Source of the DNA: Saprospiraceae bacterium
Lineage (GTDB): Bacteria > Bacteroidota > Bacteroidia > Chitinophagales > Saprospiraceae
Assembly (NCBI GenBank): GCA_016717265.1
Contig: JADKFX010000001.1
Span: 806,001 to 870,000, forward strand
DNA: 64,000 nucleotides
Reading direction: 5' to 3'
Below are positions 37,100-48,100 of this stretch, in pieces. The notes beneath the pieces are model-generated. The model was not told where the DNA came from and searched no databases. It saw nothing but the letters and a program-made list of their open reading frames with translations. A program made the position numbers and the translations under genes. Numbering within the stretch: position 1 is the stretch's first letter; each line of letters begins with the position of its first letter.

Positions 37100-37107
37100 T
37101 ATATTTG
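37100..37107 (+). promoter_or_regulatory. Predicted -7 promoter element of the CHAT gene
   Basis: TATATTTG fits TAnnTTTG and ends 19 bp before the ATG at 37127. It lies inside the longer open frame that starts at 37079, so it supports 37127 as the true start. Confidence 0.45.
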
Positions 37108-37126
37108 TTTAAGTACTAACCAACGT

Positions 37127-39751
37127 ATGTTCCAATTTTCAAGATTTCTGCTTATTCTTGGCATTTATTTTTTTTGTTTTAACGATGGCTTTACCCAAAT
37201 AACACAATCGGATCGAGATTCTCTTGAATTGTTAGCAGGCCAAAAAAACTGGGAGGAGTTTAATAAAAAACTTCGTCGAGTTGGATTCAGTATTCCAAAA
37301 GAAAAATTTGCTGGTAAAGAGAAGGCAGAGTTGCTTTCATGGATAGCGTATCTACATAAGCAAAAACCTGAACGAAAGTATTTTCGAGATGCATATATGC
37401 ATTTTGCTGGAATTATAACTAAAATGGAAGGCCATGAATCCGCAAATCAATATTTATTATTGGCGAATTCGTATGTAGAAGATCCATTTTGTTTGGATAA
37501 AAAAGCCAGGTTTATTGAAAACAAGTTAGCAAGTAATTATAATCGGTTGGATGACCTTGAAAAATCAGAATATTTTCATGGTTTGGTCGAAAATGCATTA
37601 GTTTATTGGGGGGACTCTTCCAATCTTTCAAGAACTTATACTAATTTAGGTATTCTCAAATTTACAAGCAATAGATTTAAAGATGCCGAGCAAGATTTTA
37701 TAGCCGGTTTACGAATTGCAAGCCATGTTAATTTTGCCCAAGGGATGTTTGCGAACGCGACAGGACTTGGGAGTTTATACCTTGAATTGGATTCTTTTAA
37801 ACTTGCAAAGCGATTTCAAAATTTGGCTTTTGAATATTTATATAATACTCCGAAGCAAAATTTTGAACTGAATAAGTTAAACTGGAATTGGACACAAGCT
37901 AAATTATTAGCAAAGTTAGGGAATGAGAATGATGCCAGGTGTTATTTTAACACTGCTCTTGAATATTATAAAAGCAATCCTTACGACAGAGAGTATGCTA
38001 AAATTTGTAAGGATATTGCAAGCATGTATTTAGATAGAGAAGACTTAAAGCAAAGTAATGAATTTTTAGTAAAAGGGATTCGATGCTTTCTCCCAAATTT
38101 TAATATTTTGGATAGCATTCCTACACGAAACCAATTGTTTCAAGAAAATACATTTGCAGAATTATTTTTAGTGGCTTCAGAATGGTATGATCTTCGATAC
38201 CGATTTGAACAAGAATTTGGTCTTCTAAAGAAATCGGTTGCGTATCTTGAACTAGGATTATTTGGATATGAAATAATTCAAGGCTCAATTTTATTGGATC
38301 CTTCAAAGCTTAAGATCATAGGATCGAATAGAGCACTAGTGGATCGGGGTATAGAACGACTTTTTCAGCTATGCAGAACGGAAGGAAATAGTCCAGATTT
38401 AATTTTAAAAGTGCGCCAATTTTTTAGTTACTCAAAAGCCTTGTTACTAGAAACTAAGAATGAAGAAATTTTGGCAATCCGTAAATTTTCCAAAAAAGAT
38501 AAAGAAATCTTTAAGGATTTGGAAAAGCAAGAATACAAATTAATTCACTTAAAGCCTTCTGATCGTTTTGAGAAAAATTTCGTTTTAGGTGAGCGTTTAA
38601 AAATTCGGCAAAAGAAAAGTGACTTAATTCAAAAATATCCAATCAAGGCACAAATACTTCAATATCCTGATAATTATATAGAATACCAGATCATTCAGGA
38701 TACGGTTTATATTTTGGCTATGCTAAATGGCGAAAGCTATTTTGAGCAAATTGGTACGAATGAAGAATTGCAAAAAATTATAAAAGGGATCAATGCAAAT
38801 TTTAATAATCGGGAATTGGTCCTGGATGAAAATCTTTTAAAGCAAGCTTACAATTTCTTTTTTGGTTTTGTGAAAAAGCCATTGCCAAATCGATTTTGTG
38901 TTATTCCGGATGGACAAATTCAATTTGTTCCTTTTGATGCTTTAATTCATCCTGATGGTCAATTTATGTTAAATCATTGCAGTGTTTATTTTGCGCAACG
39001 TTACGGCGAACCAGAATTTGAGCCTGATTTTTCGGAGAAGCCGAAATTTATTTTGGCGATTCGTCCGGAGTATCCTGAAACTGGCCAACAAAATTTAATT
39101 GCCAGTCGGGGTAACGTTTCTGCCTTATTGTATACACAAGAAGAAGTAGAAGGTATTCATAAACTTTTTGGTAGTCGGGTTGACATTCAAAAGAAAATTA
39201 CAGTTGATGAATTACCGGAATATATGCAGTCTGCAGAAATCGTTCATTTTGCAGGGCATGCTAAAGCGGAAAAAGATGTTGCTTATTTAATTTTTCCAGG
39301 AGAACGGTCGCATTTTGGACTATCTCAATTAGCAAGTTTGCACAGTCCGTGGCGCATGGTGGTTTTGAGTGCTTGTGAAACTGGACTCGGAGAATGGGAA
39401 TATGGAGAAGGCATTCGAAGTCTGGGAAAAAGTTTTCAGGAAGCAGGCGCGCAATCCGTGATTATGTCACTTTGGTCGGTCAATGATGAATTCAGTGCAA
39501 AGATTATGATCGGATTTTACAAGGAACTCAAAGAAGGTAAATCAAAAGACCAGGCCCTTCGGAATGCTAAGTTAGAATATTTAAATCAGGCAGGATTTGA
39601 AAAAAAACATCCGTATTATTGGGCTGGATTTGTGGGGTATGGGGATATGGAGGGGATTGTAAAAAGTTCAAGTGTTCTGAAATATTTATTAGTAGGATTC
39701 TTAATTTGTATTTTATTTTATTTTTTTAAAAAATATCGATATGTATTTTAA
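37127..39751 (+). CDS. Exported TPR-CHAT caspase-like protein with C-terminal membrane anchor
   Basis: 874 residues from the ATG at 37127, chosen because the next residues form a signal peptide (FSRFLLILGIYFFCFNDGFTQ) and a promoter element lies at 37100. Helical TPR-like repeats span about 30-450. The CHAT domain is near 580-830, with catalytic His711 (in HFAGHA) and Cys750 (in LSACETGLG), and continues with AGAQSVIMSLWSVND. A single transmembrane helix (YLLVGFLICILFYFF) and a short basic tail end the protein, placing the protease in the periplasm. CHAT domains are caspase-fold cysteine proteases; its target is unknown. The next gene overlaps its stop. Confidence 0.88.
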   Translation: MFQFSRFLLILGIYFFCFNDGFTQITQSDRDSLELLAGQKNWEEFNKKLRRVGFSIPKEKFAGKEKAELLSWIAYLHKQKPERKYFRDAYMHFAGIITKMEGHESANQYLLLANSYVEDPFCLDKKARFIENKLASNYNRLDDLEKSEYFHGLVENALVYWGDSSNLSRTYTNLGILKFTSNRFKDAEQDFIAGLRIASHVNFAQGMFANATGLGSLYLELDSFKLAKRFQNLAFEYLYNTPKQNFELNKLNWNWTQAKLLAKLGNENDARCYFNTALEYYKSNPYDREYAKICKDIASMYLDREDLKQSNEFLVKGIRCFLPNFNILDSIPTRNQLFQENTFAELFLVASEWYDLRYRFEQEFGLLKKSVAYLELGLFGYEIIQGSILLDPSKLKIIGSNRALVDRGIERLFQLCRTEGNSPDLILKVRQFFSYSKALLLETKNEEILAIRKFSKKDKEIFKDLEKQEYKLIHLKPSDRFEKNFVLGERLKIRQKKSDLIQKYPIKAQILQYPDNYIEYQIIQDTVYILAMLNGESYFEQIGTNEELQKIIKGINANFNNRELVLDENLLKQAYNFFFGFVKKPLPNRFCVIPDGQIQFVPFDALIHPDGQFMLNHCSVYFAQRYGEPEFEPDFSEKPKFILAIRPEYPETGQQNLIASRGNVSALLYTQEEVEGIHKLFGSRVDIQKKITVDELPEYMQSAEIVHFAGHAKAEKDVAYLIFPGERSHFGLSQLASLHSPWRMVVLSACETGLGEWEYGEGIRSLGKSFQEAGAQSVIMSLWSVNDEFSAKIMIGFYKELKEGKSKDQALRNAKLEYLNQAGFEKKHPYYWAGFVGYGDMEGIVKSSSVLKYLLVGFLICILFYFFKKYRYVF

Positions 39752-41249
39752 ATCATTTCTTGTTTTTACTGCAATCATTTTTTGGGATAATTTACTTAAT
39801 TCGCAAATAACAAAAGTGGATCAGCAATGGTATGTATTGAATAAAAATGGAAGATCAATGGGTTCGGTAAGTTTGACAGGAGAATATCCATTTGGCAATT
39901 CATTGAATAATAATCCTTTTACAATACATTCTATAAGTGTTCCTTCAACAATTAATCCTGATGGAAGTGTCAGAAATCCAATTCCAAGAAATGACCTATT
40001 TATTATTTTTGACAACGGATCGTATTTCAATTCAAGAAACCCATATCCACCCATACCATTTAATACTATTGGCTCAACAAGTTTTGAAACGCCATTAATA
40101 ATGGGTCAGCATTGCGTTCCACAATATATTTACTTTAGCAATATTTATGAAGATGATGATCCTCCGCAATCTATTTCAGTTAATAATATCCCCATTTCAC
40201 CAATTTACCAATTACCAACTACAAATAGTATTAGTCTTAGTACAAACCATGATATTGTTAGAGGAAAAGATTTAACATTGATTATTCCTGATCATGTCTA
40301 TCCAAATACTTGTACTGCAATAAACTTGCATATAAGCAATGCTCTAAATGATGATGACTCTCCCGTTTTGATTAGTGGAAGCCAAGTACCCATCTTAAAA
40401 TTAAATAAAGTTTTTGACAACAATTGGTCATATCATCTTAATGCAGGCACTCCGATAAATAATTTAAACAATTATGTAAGTGAAATTAATAATATTCCAC
40501 CTCCGCCAACAGGGAAAAAATTTCATTTTTTTAATTTTAATGCCGATTTCGAAAATGATCCAAATTTAATTGGAAAAAAAGTTAAGTTTCAAGCATATTG
40601 TAGTAATAATTCCTCAATAGTAATCCCAGCATTAACTCAAGAAATTTCTGATATACATGACCCGAATTATATCGAAGTTAGATGTATCTATAAAAAGAAA
40701 AAACCCTGGTATTGTCCCTTTAGTCAAGATCGGTATTTCGTTAAATATTTTGTGCAGTTTATGAATGATGGGGATATGCCAGTGAATTCAGTAATTGTTA
40801 ATTTTAATTTGCCGGATATTGCAATCCCATCTACTTTTAGAGTGGGAAACTGGAAATATGGCTCTGAACAAAAATGTGGTTTAATAACTAATTCATGTTT
40901 TTATCCAACTCCTACAGATCCCAATGTCTCAATACAATTTAGCAATTCCAGTCTTTCTTACTTAGCGGCTCAGGATCCGACTAATTTGGGATTAACTATT
41001 CCTACACAATTTGGTTCATTTGAATTTTGTGTTGAGATAAATCGGGATCCTACATTATTTAATTACGAAAGTCTGCAACCAGAAAGTCCAACTACAAACT
41101 TTGACGGAGTTGTTTATCCTATTCAGAATTTTAAAGATCCTTATTACACGGATAAGGTCTTGGTCGAAGGAGTCAATGTAACTTTAAAGAAACGAAAAAT
41201 TACCACCGATTGTAAAATTTGCAATTGCAAATGCCCTCCACAATCATAA
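39741..41249 (+). CDS. Secreted protein of unknown function, overlapping the CHAT gene
   Basis: 502 residues. The signal peptide is FLVFTAIIFWDNLLNSQ. The rest is beta-rich and Asn/Pro-rich, with a middle segment (FVQFMNDGDMPVNSVIVNFNLP) like a DUF11-type or T9SS-partner repeat and a Cys-rich end (CKICNCKC). No T9SS type A or B sorting domain is visible, so it may stay in the periplasm or need another anchor. The ATG lies 11 bp inside the CHAT frame, so translation is coupled and a shared function is likely. Confidence 0.8.
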   Translation: MYFKSFLVFTAIIFWDNLLNSQITKVDQQWYVLNKNGRSMGSVSLTGEYPFGNSLNNNPFTIHSISVPSTINPDGSVRNPIPRNDLFIIFDNGSYFNSRNPYPPIPFNTIGSTSFETPLIMGQHCVPQYIYFSNIYEDDDPPQSISVNNIPISPIYQLPTTNSISLSTNHDIVRGKDLTLIIPDHVYPNTCTAINLHISNALNDDDSPVLISGSQVPILKLNKVFDNNWSYHLNAGTPINNLNNYVSEINNIPPPPTGKKFHFFNFNADFENDPNLIGKKVKFQAYCSNNSSIVIPALTQEISDIHDPNYIEVRCIYKKKKPWYCPFSQDRYFVKYFVQFMNDGDMPVNSVIVNFNLPDIAIPSTFRVGNWKYGSEQKCGLITNSCFYPTPTDPNVSIQFSNSSLSYLAAQDPTNLGLTIPTQFGSFEFCVEINRDPTLFNYESLQPESPTTNFDGVVYPIQNFKDPYYTDKVLVEGVNVTLKKRKITTDCKICNCKCPPQS

Positions 41250-41371
41250 TTAATATTACCGAGTGATATTTTTAGGATCTTTCGAGATGTCTTAAAAATT
41301 GTGAGTTCTTTAGTATTAATTAATTTATTATCTTATTTCTATTAAGTCAGCTTAAGCACATATTCTATTAT

Positions 41372-41746
41372 ATGAAAATTATTGATGCACATATCAGGCA
41401 ATTAGCCGATAACAATAATCAGATCCTCATCCTTCCAAATAAAGATGGCTTTGACCTAATTAGAAGTTATGACATCAGCTATATAGAAGCTGCCAGAGCA
41501 TATTGTACTTTACATTTTTATAACGGCAATTCATTGTTGGTAAGTAAGCCACTTAAAGAAATTGAAAGCCAGCTACTTAAAAAGCGTTTTTTCAGAGTTC
41601 ATAATTCCTATCTGGTCAATATTTGCTCAATTCACAAAGTCATTAAAAATGATGGTGAAATGCTTGAACTTTATGATGGAAAACATATACCCTTAGCACA
41701 AAGAAGACGAGAAGCATTTTTTCGCTTTGTTGCAACACGCAAATGA
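41372..41746 (+). CDS. Stand-alone LytTR DNA-binding regulator
   Basis: 124 residues, almost entirely a LytTR domain (ISYIEAARAYCTLHFYNGN, KRFFRVHNSYLVNICSIHKV, IPLAQRRREAFF). There is no receiver or membrane domain, so it is not a standard two-component regulator and may respond to protein level or a small molecule. It lies 120 bp after the secreted protein gene and 320 bp before the giant gene, which may be its target. Confidence 0.9.
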   Translation: MKIIDAHIRQLADNNNQILILPNKDGFDLIRSYDISYIEAARAYCTLHFYNGNSLLVSKPLKEIESQLLKKRFFRVHNSYLVNICSIHKVIKNDGEMLELYDGKHIPLAQRRREAFFRFVATRK

Positions 41747-42154
41747 CTAAATATGTCGTGTCTTGTATTCTGAAGGGATTTATTCATCCTATCTAATTTC
41801 TAGTTTCATCAGACACTATTAGATTTAATTCATAAATCTCTTCTATAAATGGAATGTACTTCTATTAAAAAAGGGGTAAGTCATATTTTATAAGAACATT
41901 TCTAATTTATTTTTTGAAGTTAAGGGTAACAATCTAGCTATAGATACTCACAATCCAATTGAAAATGTATGATTCGTTATTCTTAAATAGGATTTTAAAA
42001 TGAGCTATTTTATTCAAAATTTCACTTTATATGAATGTTTATACATATATCTCAGTGAAAGAATGCATTGGGAAAGCGGTATAACACTTCCGGAAACTCA
42101 GGTGCGTTTTCTGAATTCAAACAAAATACTTTCACCTTACAAAACCAATCTCTT
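41747..42154. other. Leader region of the giant surface-protein gene
   Basis: About 400 bp without a separate gene. The frame opening at 42068 adds 29 residues with no signal character in front of the signal peptide and is probably not translated. A 7-bp inverted repeat (AGATTTA/TAAATCT, 41821-41839) is the only candidate operator I see, and it could be chance in this composition. Confidence 0.4.
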
Positions 42155-45100
42155 ATGAAAACCTTTGTCCTTCTTTTTTCCATATTATTTGGAAATATTA
42201 ATTCATTGTTTACTTCCTCGCCAATGGATTATAATTTGAATTGCTCAAAATCTAAGCATTCCGTTTTAGGCAATAATCCTACGGCAGCAAGTTTTCAATT
42301 ACTTGCTGGAAATACTCAATTAAATATTTTTAAGAAAGTCTTGTTCCACCAAAATTATTACTATGTGATTGGAAGCAATGGGATCAAAGCAACTTTACAT
42401 AAATTTGATGATCTCGGAACCATGATCTGGACGGCTGAAGTAAATGACACTTCCTCCTGGAATGATTTTGTTATTAATACTTCTGGCAATTTACTCGTGG
42501 TCGGTTCTAAAGATATCAATGGCGGACTACCAAAAGATGTTCTTGTTGGTGTTTTTGATCAAAATGGAAATGCTTTACGTTTGTTTTCATATAATTATGG
42601 AATTAATGAATCGTTTAATAGCATTGTTGAGAATCCAATAAAGATAAATGCAGCCGTTCGTTATGTAGTTTTAGGGTCCATTAATCCTACAAACAATAGA
42701 AATGACGATGATGTTATCCTTACTGCAATGGACGAATGGGGTGCATACAGTTGGAGACGAAAATATGGAGCCCTAAATTTTGATGATGAATTTCATTCAA
42801 AGTTATCTGTATATAATCCAATTGCCGGGCAGCTTGCGCTTTCTGGTCATTCGTCAAATTCTGGTTGTTATGTGGTAGTCAACTTAAATACAAATGGTGC
42901 GGTTACTAATTTAGGACGGGTATTTAGTGCCAACTCAAGAGTGCATGATTTGCAAAGAACAGCAAATGGTGAATTTTTAATTGCCAGTAGTATAGTCGCT
43001 CCAACAGCACAAGCACAAATCATAAAAGTATCTTCAACAAATGCAAATAATTTTATTTATAGAAATAGCTCCTATGCTGGAATACATCAAATTATTCCTT
43101 TTAGTGCAAACAATTTTTATGTATTAGGTGAATCCGTCTTAAGTGGAGTTTTGCGTCCAATGATTTTTAATTTTATTGATAATGGAAGTACACTTGATTT
43201 AAATTTAATTCGGTATTTTAATAATGGGGAAACGGATTTTTATCGAGGATCCATGACACTCACCAGTCCTACTGATTTAAGCTATGTCGATGGAAGATCA
43301 AAACCATCGGATGGCTTTGGATCTTTAGATGGCTATTTAGCAGTTCACAAAGGAAGTTTGGATGAATGTGGCTTAAGGGAGTTAGATAATTCATTTACAA
43401 AGTTGAGTTTTACCCCAATCGTTGTACAACCCAATTCTATTTTAGAGACATTTAAAGAACCAACGTCAGTTACAAGTGGTCGTATAATTTATGCTACTAA
43501 AAAATTATGTGCAAGCAATTGTTTTGTTGAGTATAGTTATTCTCAATTAGATAGTTGTGGTAATATAAAATTTAATGCCTCTACAAATTTAACTGGAACT
43601 GTAAATTATTGTTGGGATTTTGGAGATGCTCCTCCTTGTGGAAGTACGCAGCAAAATCCCATACACCAATATTCTAGTACGGGACTTTATACTGTATGCC
43701 TTACCGTTTCAAATGGCATTGCAACTTGTCAAAACTGTAGGACAGTCAATGTTCCCTTTGCAGATAAAATTCCACCAAATATTAAATGCCCAAGTAATAT
43801 CACAGTGGATTGTAGTCAAATGACAACGCCTCCTATTACAGGGAGTCCTATCGTAACAGATAATCAGGATCCAAACCCAGTCATCAGTTATAATGATTTT
43901 CCAATTCAGATATCACATTGTTATAAAGAAATCATACGCGATTGGTTTGCAACGGATGATTGCGGAAATACCATCCATTGTCAACAACGAATTGTGCAAC
44001 AAGATCTCTTTAGACCTGAAATTATTTGTCCACCAAATCTAACCATTGCATGCAATGTTTCTACTGATCCGGAACAAACTGGGTATCCAAGTATTAATGA
44101 TAATTGTCAGGAAACATTTTATCCAACTTATAAAGATAGTATTTTACAAGATTCATGTCCATTCGTAATTCTTAGGGAATGGAATGTTAAAGATTCCTGT
44201 GGGAATTCAAGTAATTGTTTCCAAATTATTGAAAGAAATGACAATATTGCGCCGACAATTTCTGGTTGCAATCGAAAATTTATTGTTCAAGGAATAAGAC
44301 AATCAAATGGCACTTGTTCGACTTTTGTAGAAATTGTTTCACCGGTTATAATTGATGCATGTGATCCGAATCCTGTCATCATAAACGATTACAATAATAG
44401 TTCAGATGCAAGTGATACGTATCCTGAAGGAACCACCATAATTAATTGGTTTGCTACTGATAATTGTGGGAATCAATCTCAATGTATAGATTCTATTTGT
44501 GTTTTGCCTTGTGGTTGTCCGGATACTTGTGTGACGAATACACTTTATATCAGCACCGGTTACGATCCAATAAATGATGTGTTCTTGCCTCCGGGATCTG
44601 CAACAAGTCAATGGACTTTAGTGGAATCGCCCTTGTGGGGAGGTTCAGGATCTGCTCCAGCTTATGTAATTTCACCCATCTCAGGTTGGGCTTCAACAAC
44701 GGGTTCATCAAACTGGATATCTGCCCATCCTTTTGCAGATTGGATACAAAATAATCCGGCACCTGGGATTCCATATACTTTCCAAAACTGTTTTTGTGTT
44801 TGCGAAGATTCATCTCTAGTGGGAATTAAGATGCAAGCATATGCAGATGATGCTGTTGAGATCTGTTTGACAGACGCTTCTGGTAATTTAATTAGTACTT
44901 TATTAAGTATTACTTCTTCAGGGAATACAGATCATACACCTTTTGATGGTTCAGTAGATCATGTCAGTTCCAATTTTTTCATTTTGGATGCAGGAGAATA
45001 TTGTATTCGTGCAAAACTGAGAAACTTGCATGGTGTTGCTATGGGATTAAATATTCAAGGGCTAGTCTATGGTGCAGGTTTATTAGAATCCGTTTGTTGT

Positions 45101-48100
45101 AATCAAAATAATTTTGTCACGGGTTATAAATTTTTAGATAAAAAATGCGATGGAGAAAGAAGCCTTGGCGACCTACCTGGTGCAGGTTGGGAAATTCTAC
45201 TAAAAGACGCTGCAGGAAATACAATTGATAATACGTTTACTCTTGGAGATGGTTTTTATTCTTTTCAAAATGTTCCTATTGGTCATTACACAGTTTGTGA
45301 GGTTCAGCAATCCGGATATATTCAAAGTTATCCTTCAACTGGTAGTTATGAAATTGATGTATTGGATGCACATTCTGTAATTTCAGGATTGAATTTTGGG
45401 AATTGTCCTTTGGATAGTTGTTGTATTAATGAAGAAGCTTTTCTTGCTGTTGCCACAACACCTGTTGATGTAATCAGAGACTCTTGTATGATTTGCATTT
45501 ACCATCCATGTATAGGTTGGTGTCAGCGGATGACAATTGATTGGGGAGATGGTACGACCAGTGGAAATTTTGAAGGCATTGGACCTGTTGACGCATCACA
45601 TACGTATCTACAGTCTGGAGAATACACGATTTGTTTGAAATATGAAGAAACAGGAAATGACGGTGCTGTTTGTTTTCAGAAAGACAGTTGTTTTACGGTA
45701 TGCGTGCAGTGTGGAATTTGTGATAAGACGGAAATTGCTCTTAATTGTTTTAACATGTTTGGTGAATCTAAAGTTCCGATTGGTTTAGATGGCTTACCAA
45801 ATCATTCAGATTTTTATATAGATTCAGACCAAAATGGAAATTATTATTGTACTGGACATTACAATGATGGTCCGGTTTCAGGTCATTTGAATTTCGCAGC
45901 TGTAAACAATGATTGTTTTGTTTCTAAATATGATGAAAACTGCGGACTGTGTTGGAATTTTTCAATAAGTGGCGAAGCAGATGACCAGGGACTTGTAATA
46001 AAACATTTCAGTGGTGGATTCTATGTAGCCGGTGTTTCAAATAGTAAAACAATCACCATTCCAGGGGGTGGTGGTACAAGTAATGTTCATACAAATAATT
46101 ACAATGGTCAAGTTATATTTTTAGCAAAATACAGTGTAACGAATACTTGTGACCCCTACTACATTCCAGCATTACAATGGTCTCTTATCTATGGTAATGG
46201 TGAATACAGAACGCTGTTATCTGATATGGACCTGGATCCAAGTGGCAATCCAATACTTGTTGGAATTTTTACCGGTTCAATAGTATTTAATGATAATGAA
46301 CTTCCGAATGTGTCATCTCCAACAACACCAATCGTAAGCGGTGGCAATCAGGATTTTTATATGGTAAAATTTAATAATGTTGGTGGTAGTCATGTTTGGT
46401 CCACATCATTAGTGCAATCAGCTTCAAACACGGGTGGAGCATATCCTCTAGGAGTAAGTGTAGGATCCTCCGGCGAAATATATGTTGCTGGTCATTATTC
46501 TAAACTTGTTGATTTTGATAATAACAATTCATCCGACTTACCATTAGGACCCACTACATCGGCAATTTCTAGTCATTTTGCCCCTTTCGTTGCAAAATAT
46601 ACTGATCCAGCAGGAGTGCTAACATTTAATTGGGCATTTGCTATTTTAGGACCACCAGCTTTAGGGCCATATGCTACGCATGGCACAGCAACCGACATTG
46701 AAGCAATAAATGGTGGATTTGTAATCAGCTTTGATAAATATGCGCCTAATTTAAATTTTTATGAATTGAACCCAAGAGGTGTCTCAGTTCCGGTTACTGG
46801 CCCAAATGAAACTAGCTTTATTGTAGAATATGATAGTGACGGCTATCACCAATGCCATAAAGAGATACCCAACCATAACTATATCAACGAACTTTCAGTA
46901 GATAATGCTGATAATGTTTATTTTATTGGAGGTAACAATTTTTTTGCATCTGGTTATACTTTTATAAATACTTATTTTGGTGTTTTTGACAATGATTGCA
47001 ATATCAAAGATTTTAATATTAATGGATCCAGAAATGATGATGGATGGTCTATAGCTCCTGACAATAACGGAAGTTTTGTGATAATCGGAAGAACGAATTC
47101 AGTTGATTTTAATCCAGATCCATTAACCAGTGGTAGTCCATATTATTCGGCAGGTGGCAGTGATCCCGATATCTTCATTGGTAAATATTCCTGTGAATGT
47201 ATTTTATCGCAGGACACTTTAAGTTGTTGTGATAATATTTTTGTTACTGCTGAAAAGTATTCTGATTCAATTACCAATTGTACAGATAGTACTTGTTGTT
47301 ATTCTGTTGATTTAAATAATAACGCAGGTTTCAGCATTAAAAAAGCGGAAGTAAATATTTTAACTCCGGGTTGGACTTTTACATCTGCTAGTGCAGCTTC
47401 CGGTTTATATGTTTCCGGATCTTCATCTTCTCAAAGCATTGTATATCCAGGAGGAAATTTACCGGGCGGACTCACAACTGATTTTTTCACATTTTGTCTA
47501 AGCGGTCAGATCGGTGCGAGTAATACACAAGAACTAGAATTTGTATGGTATGAAAAAACAAAAGCAGGTGGTTGTGTTGCAGTGTGTAGAGATACCATCC
47601 GAACAAATTGTATCGCTCCAAGTTGTGGTGGAAATTGTGTAACACCTATAGACATGACTATTGTGTGCGATAGTACCAATTCAAATCAATACTGTTTGTT
47701 TTTTAGTGTACAAAATCTGTCACCATTTCCTGCAACAGATGTAAACATTGATGTGACCAGTCCAAATTTTGGATTGCATCCGTGTGGAGGCAGCGGATAT
47801 CAGGATCCATTAACTATTGATCTGGGAGCTATCCTTCTACCAGGAGCTATTTCAGGTAACTTATGTGTTAAAGTGGTAAGCAGCATTCCAATTACAAGCC
47901 CTCAAGACTTTTGTTTAAGTTTTGGATTGGTTTTCGTTGACAGCTCAACTTGTTTTCAAGATACAAGTTATTGTATGCAGATAACACCTTGTTGCAATCC
48001 ATGTGAAGAAATTCAAATTGTTGCACGTGAAATTCAAGTCGATAGTTCTTCCTGTTGTTATGCATTGGATTTAATCAATAATTGCGAAATAGATTATTTT

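Noticed and set aside
42068..42154. Upstream start for the giant protein
   Set aside because: The 29 added residues have no signal character and would bury the signal peptide that begins at 42155.
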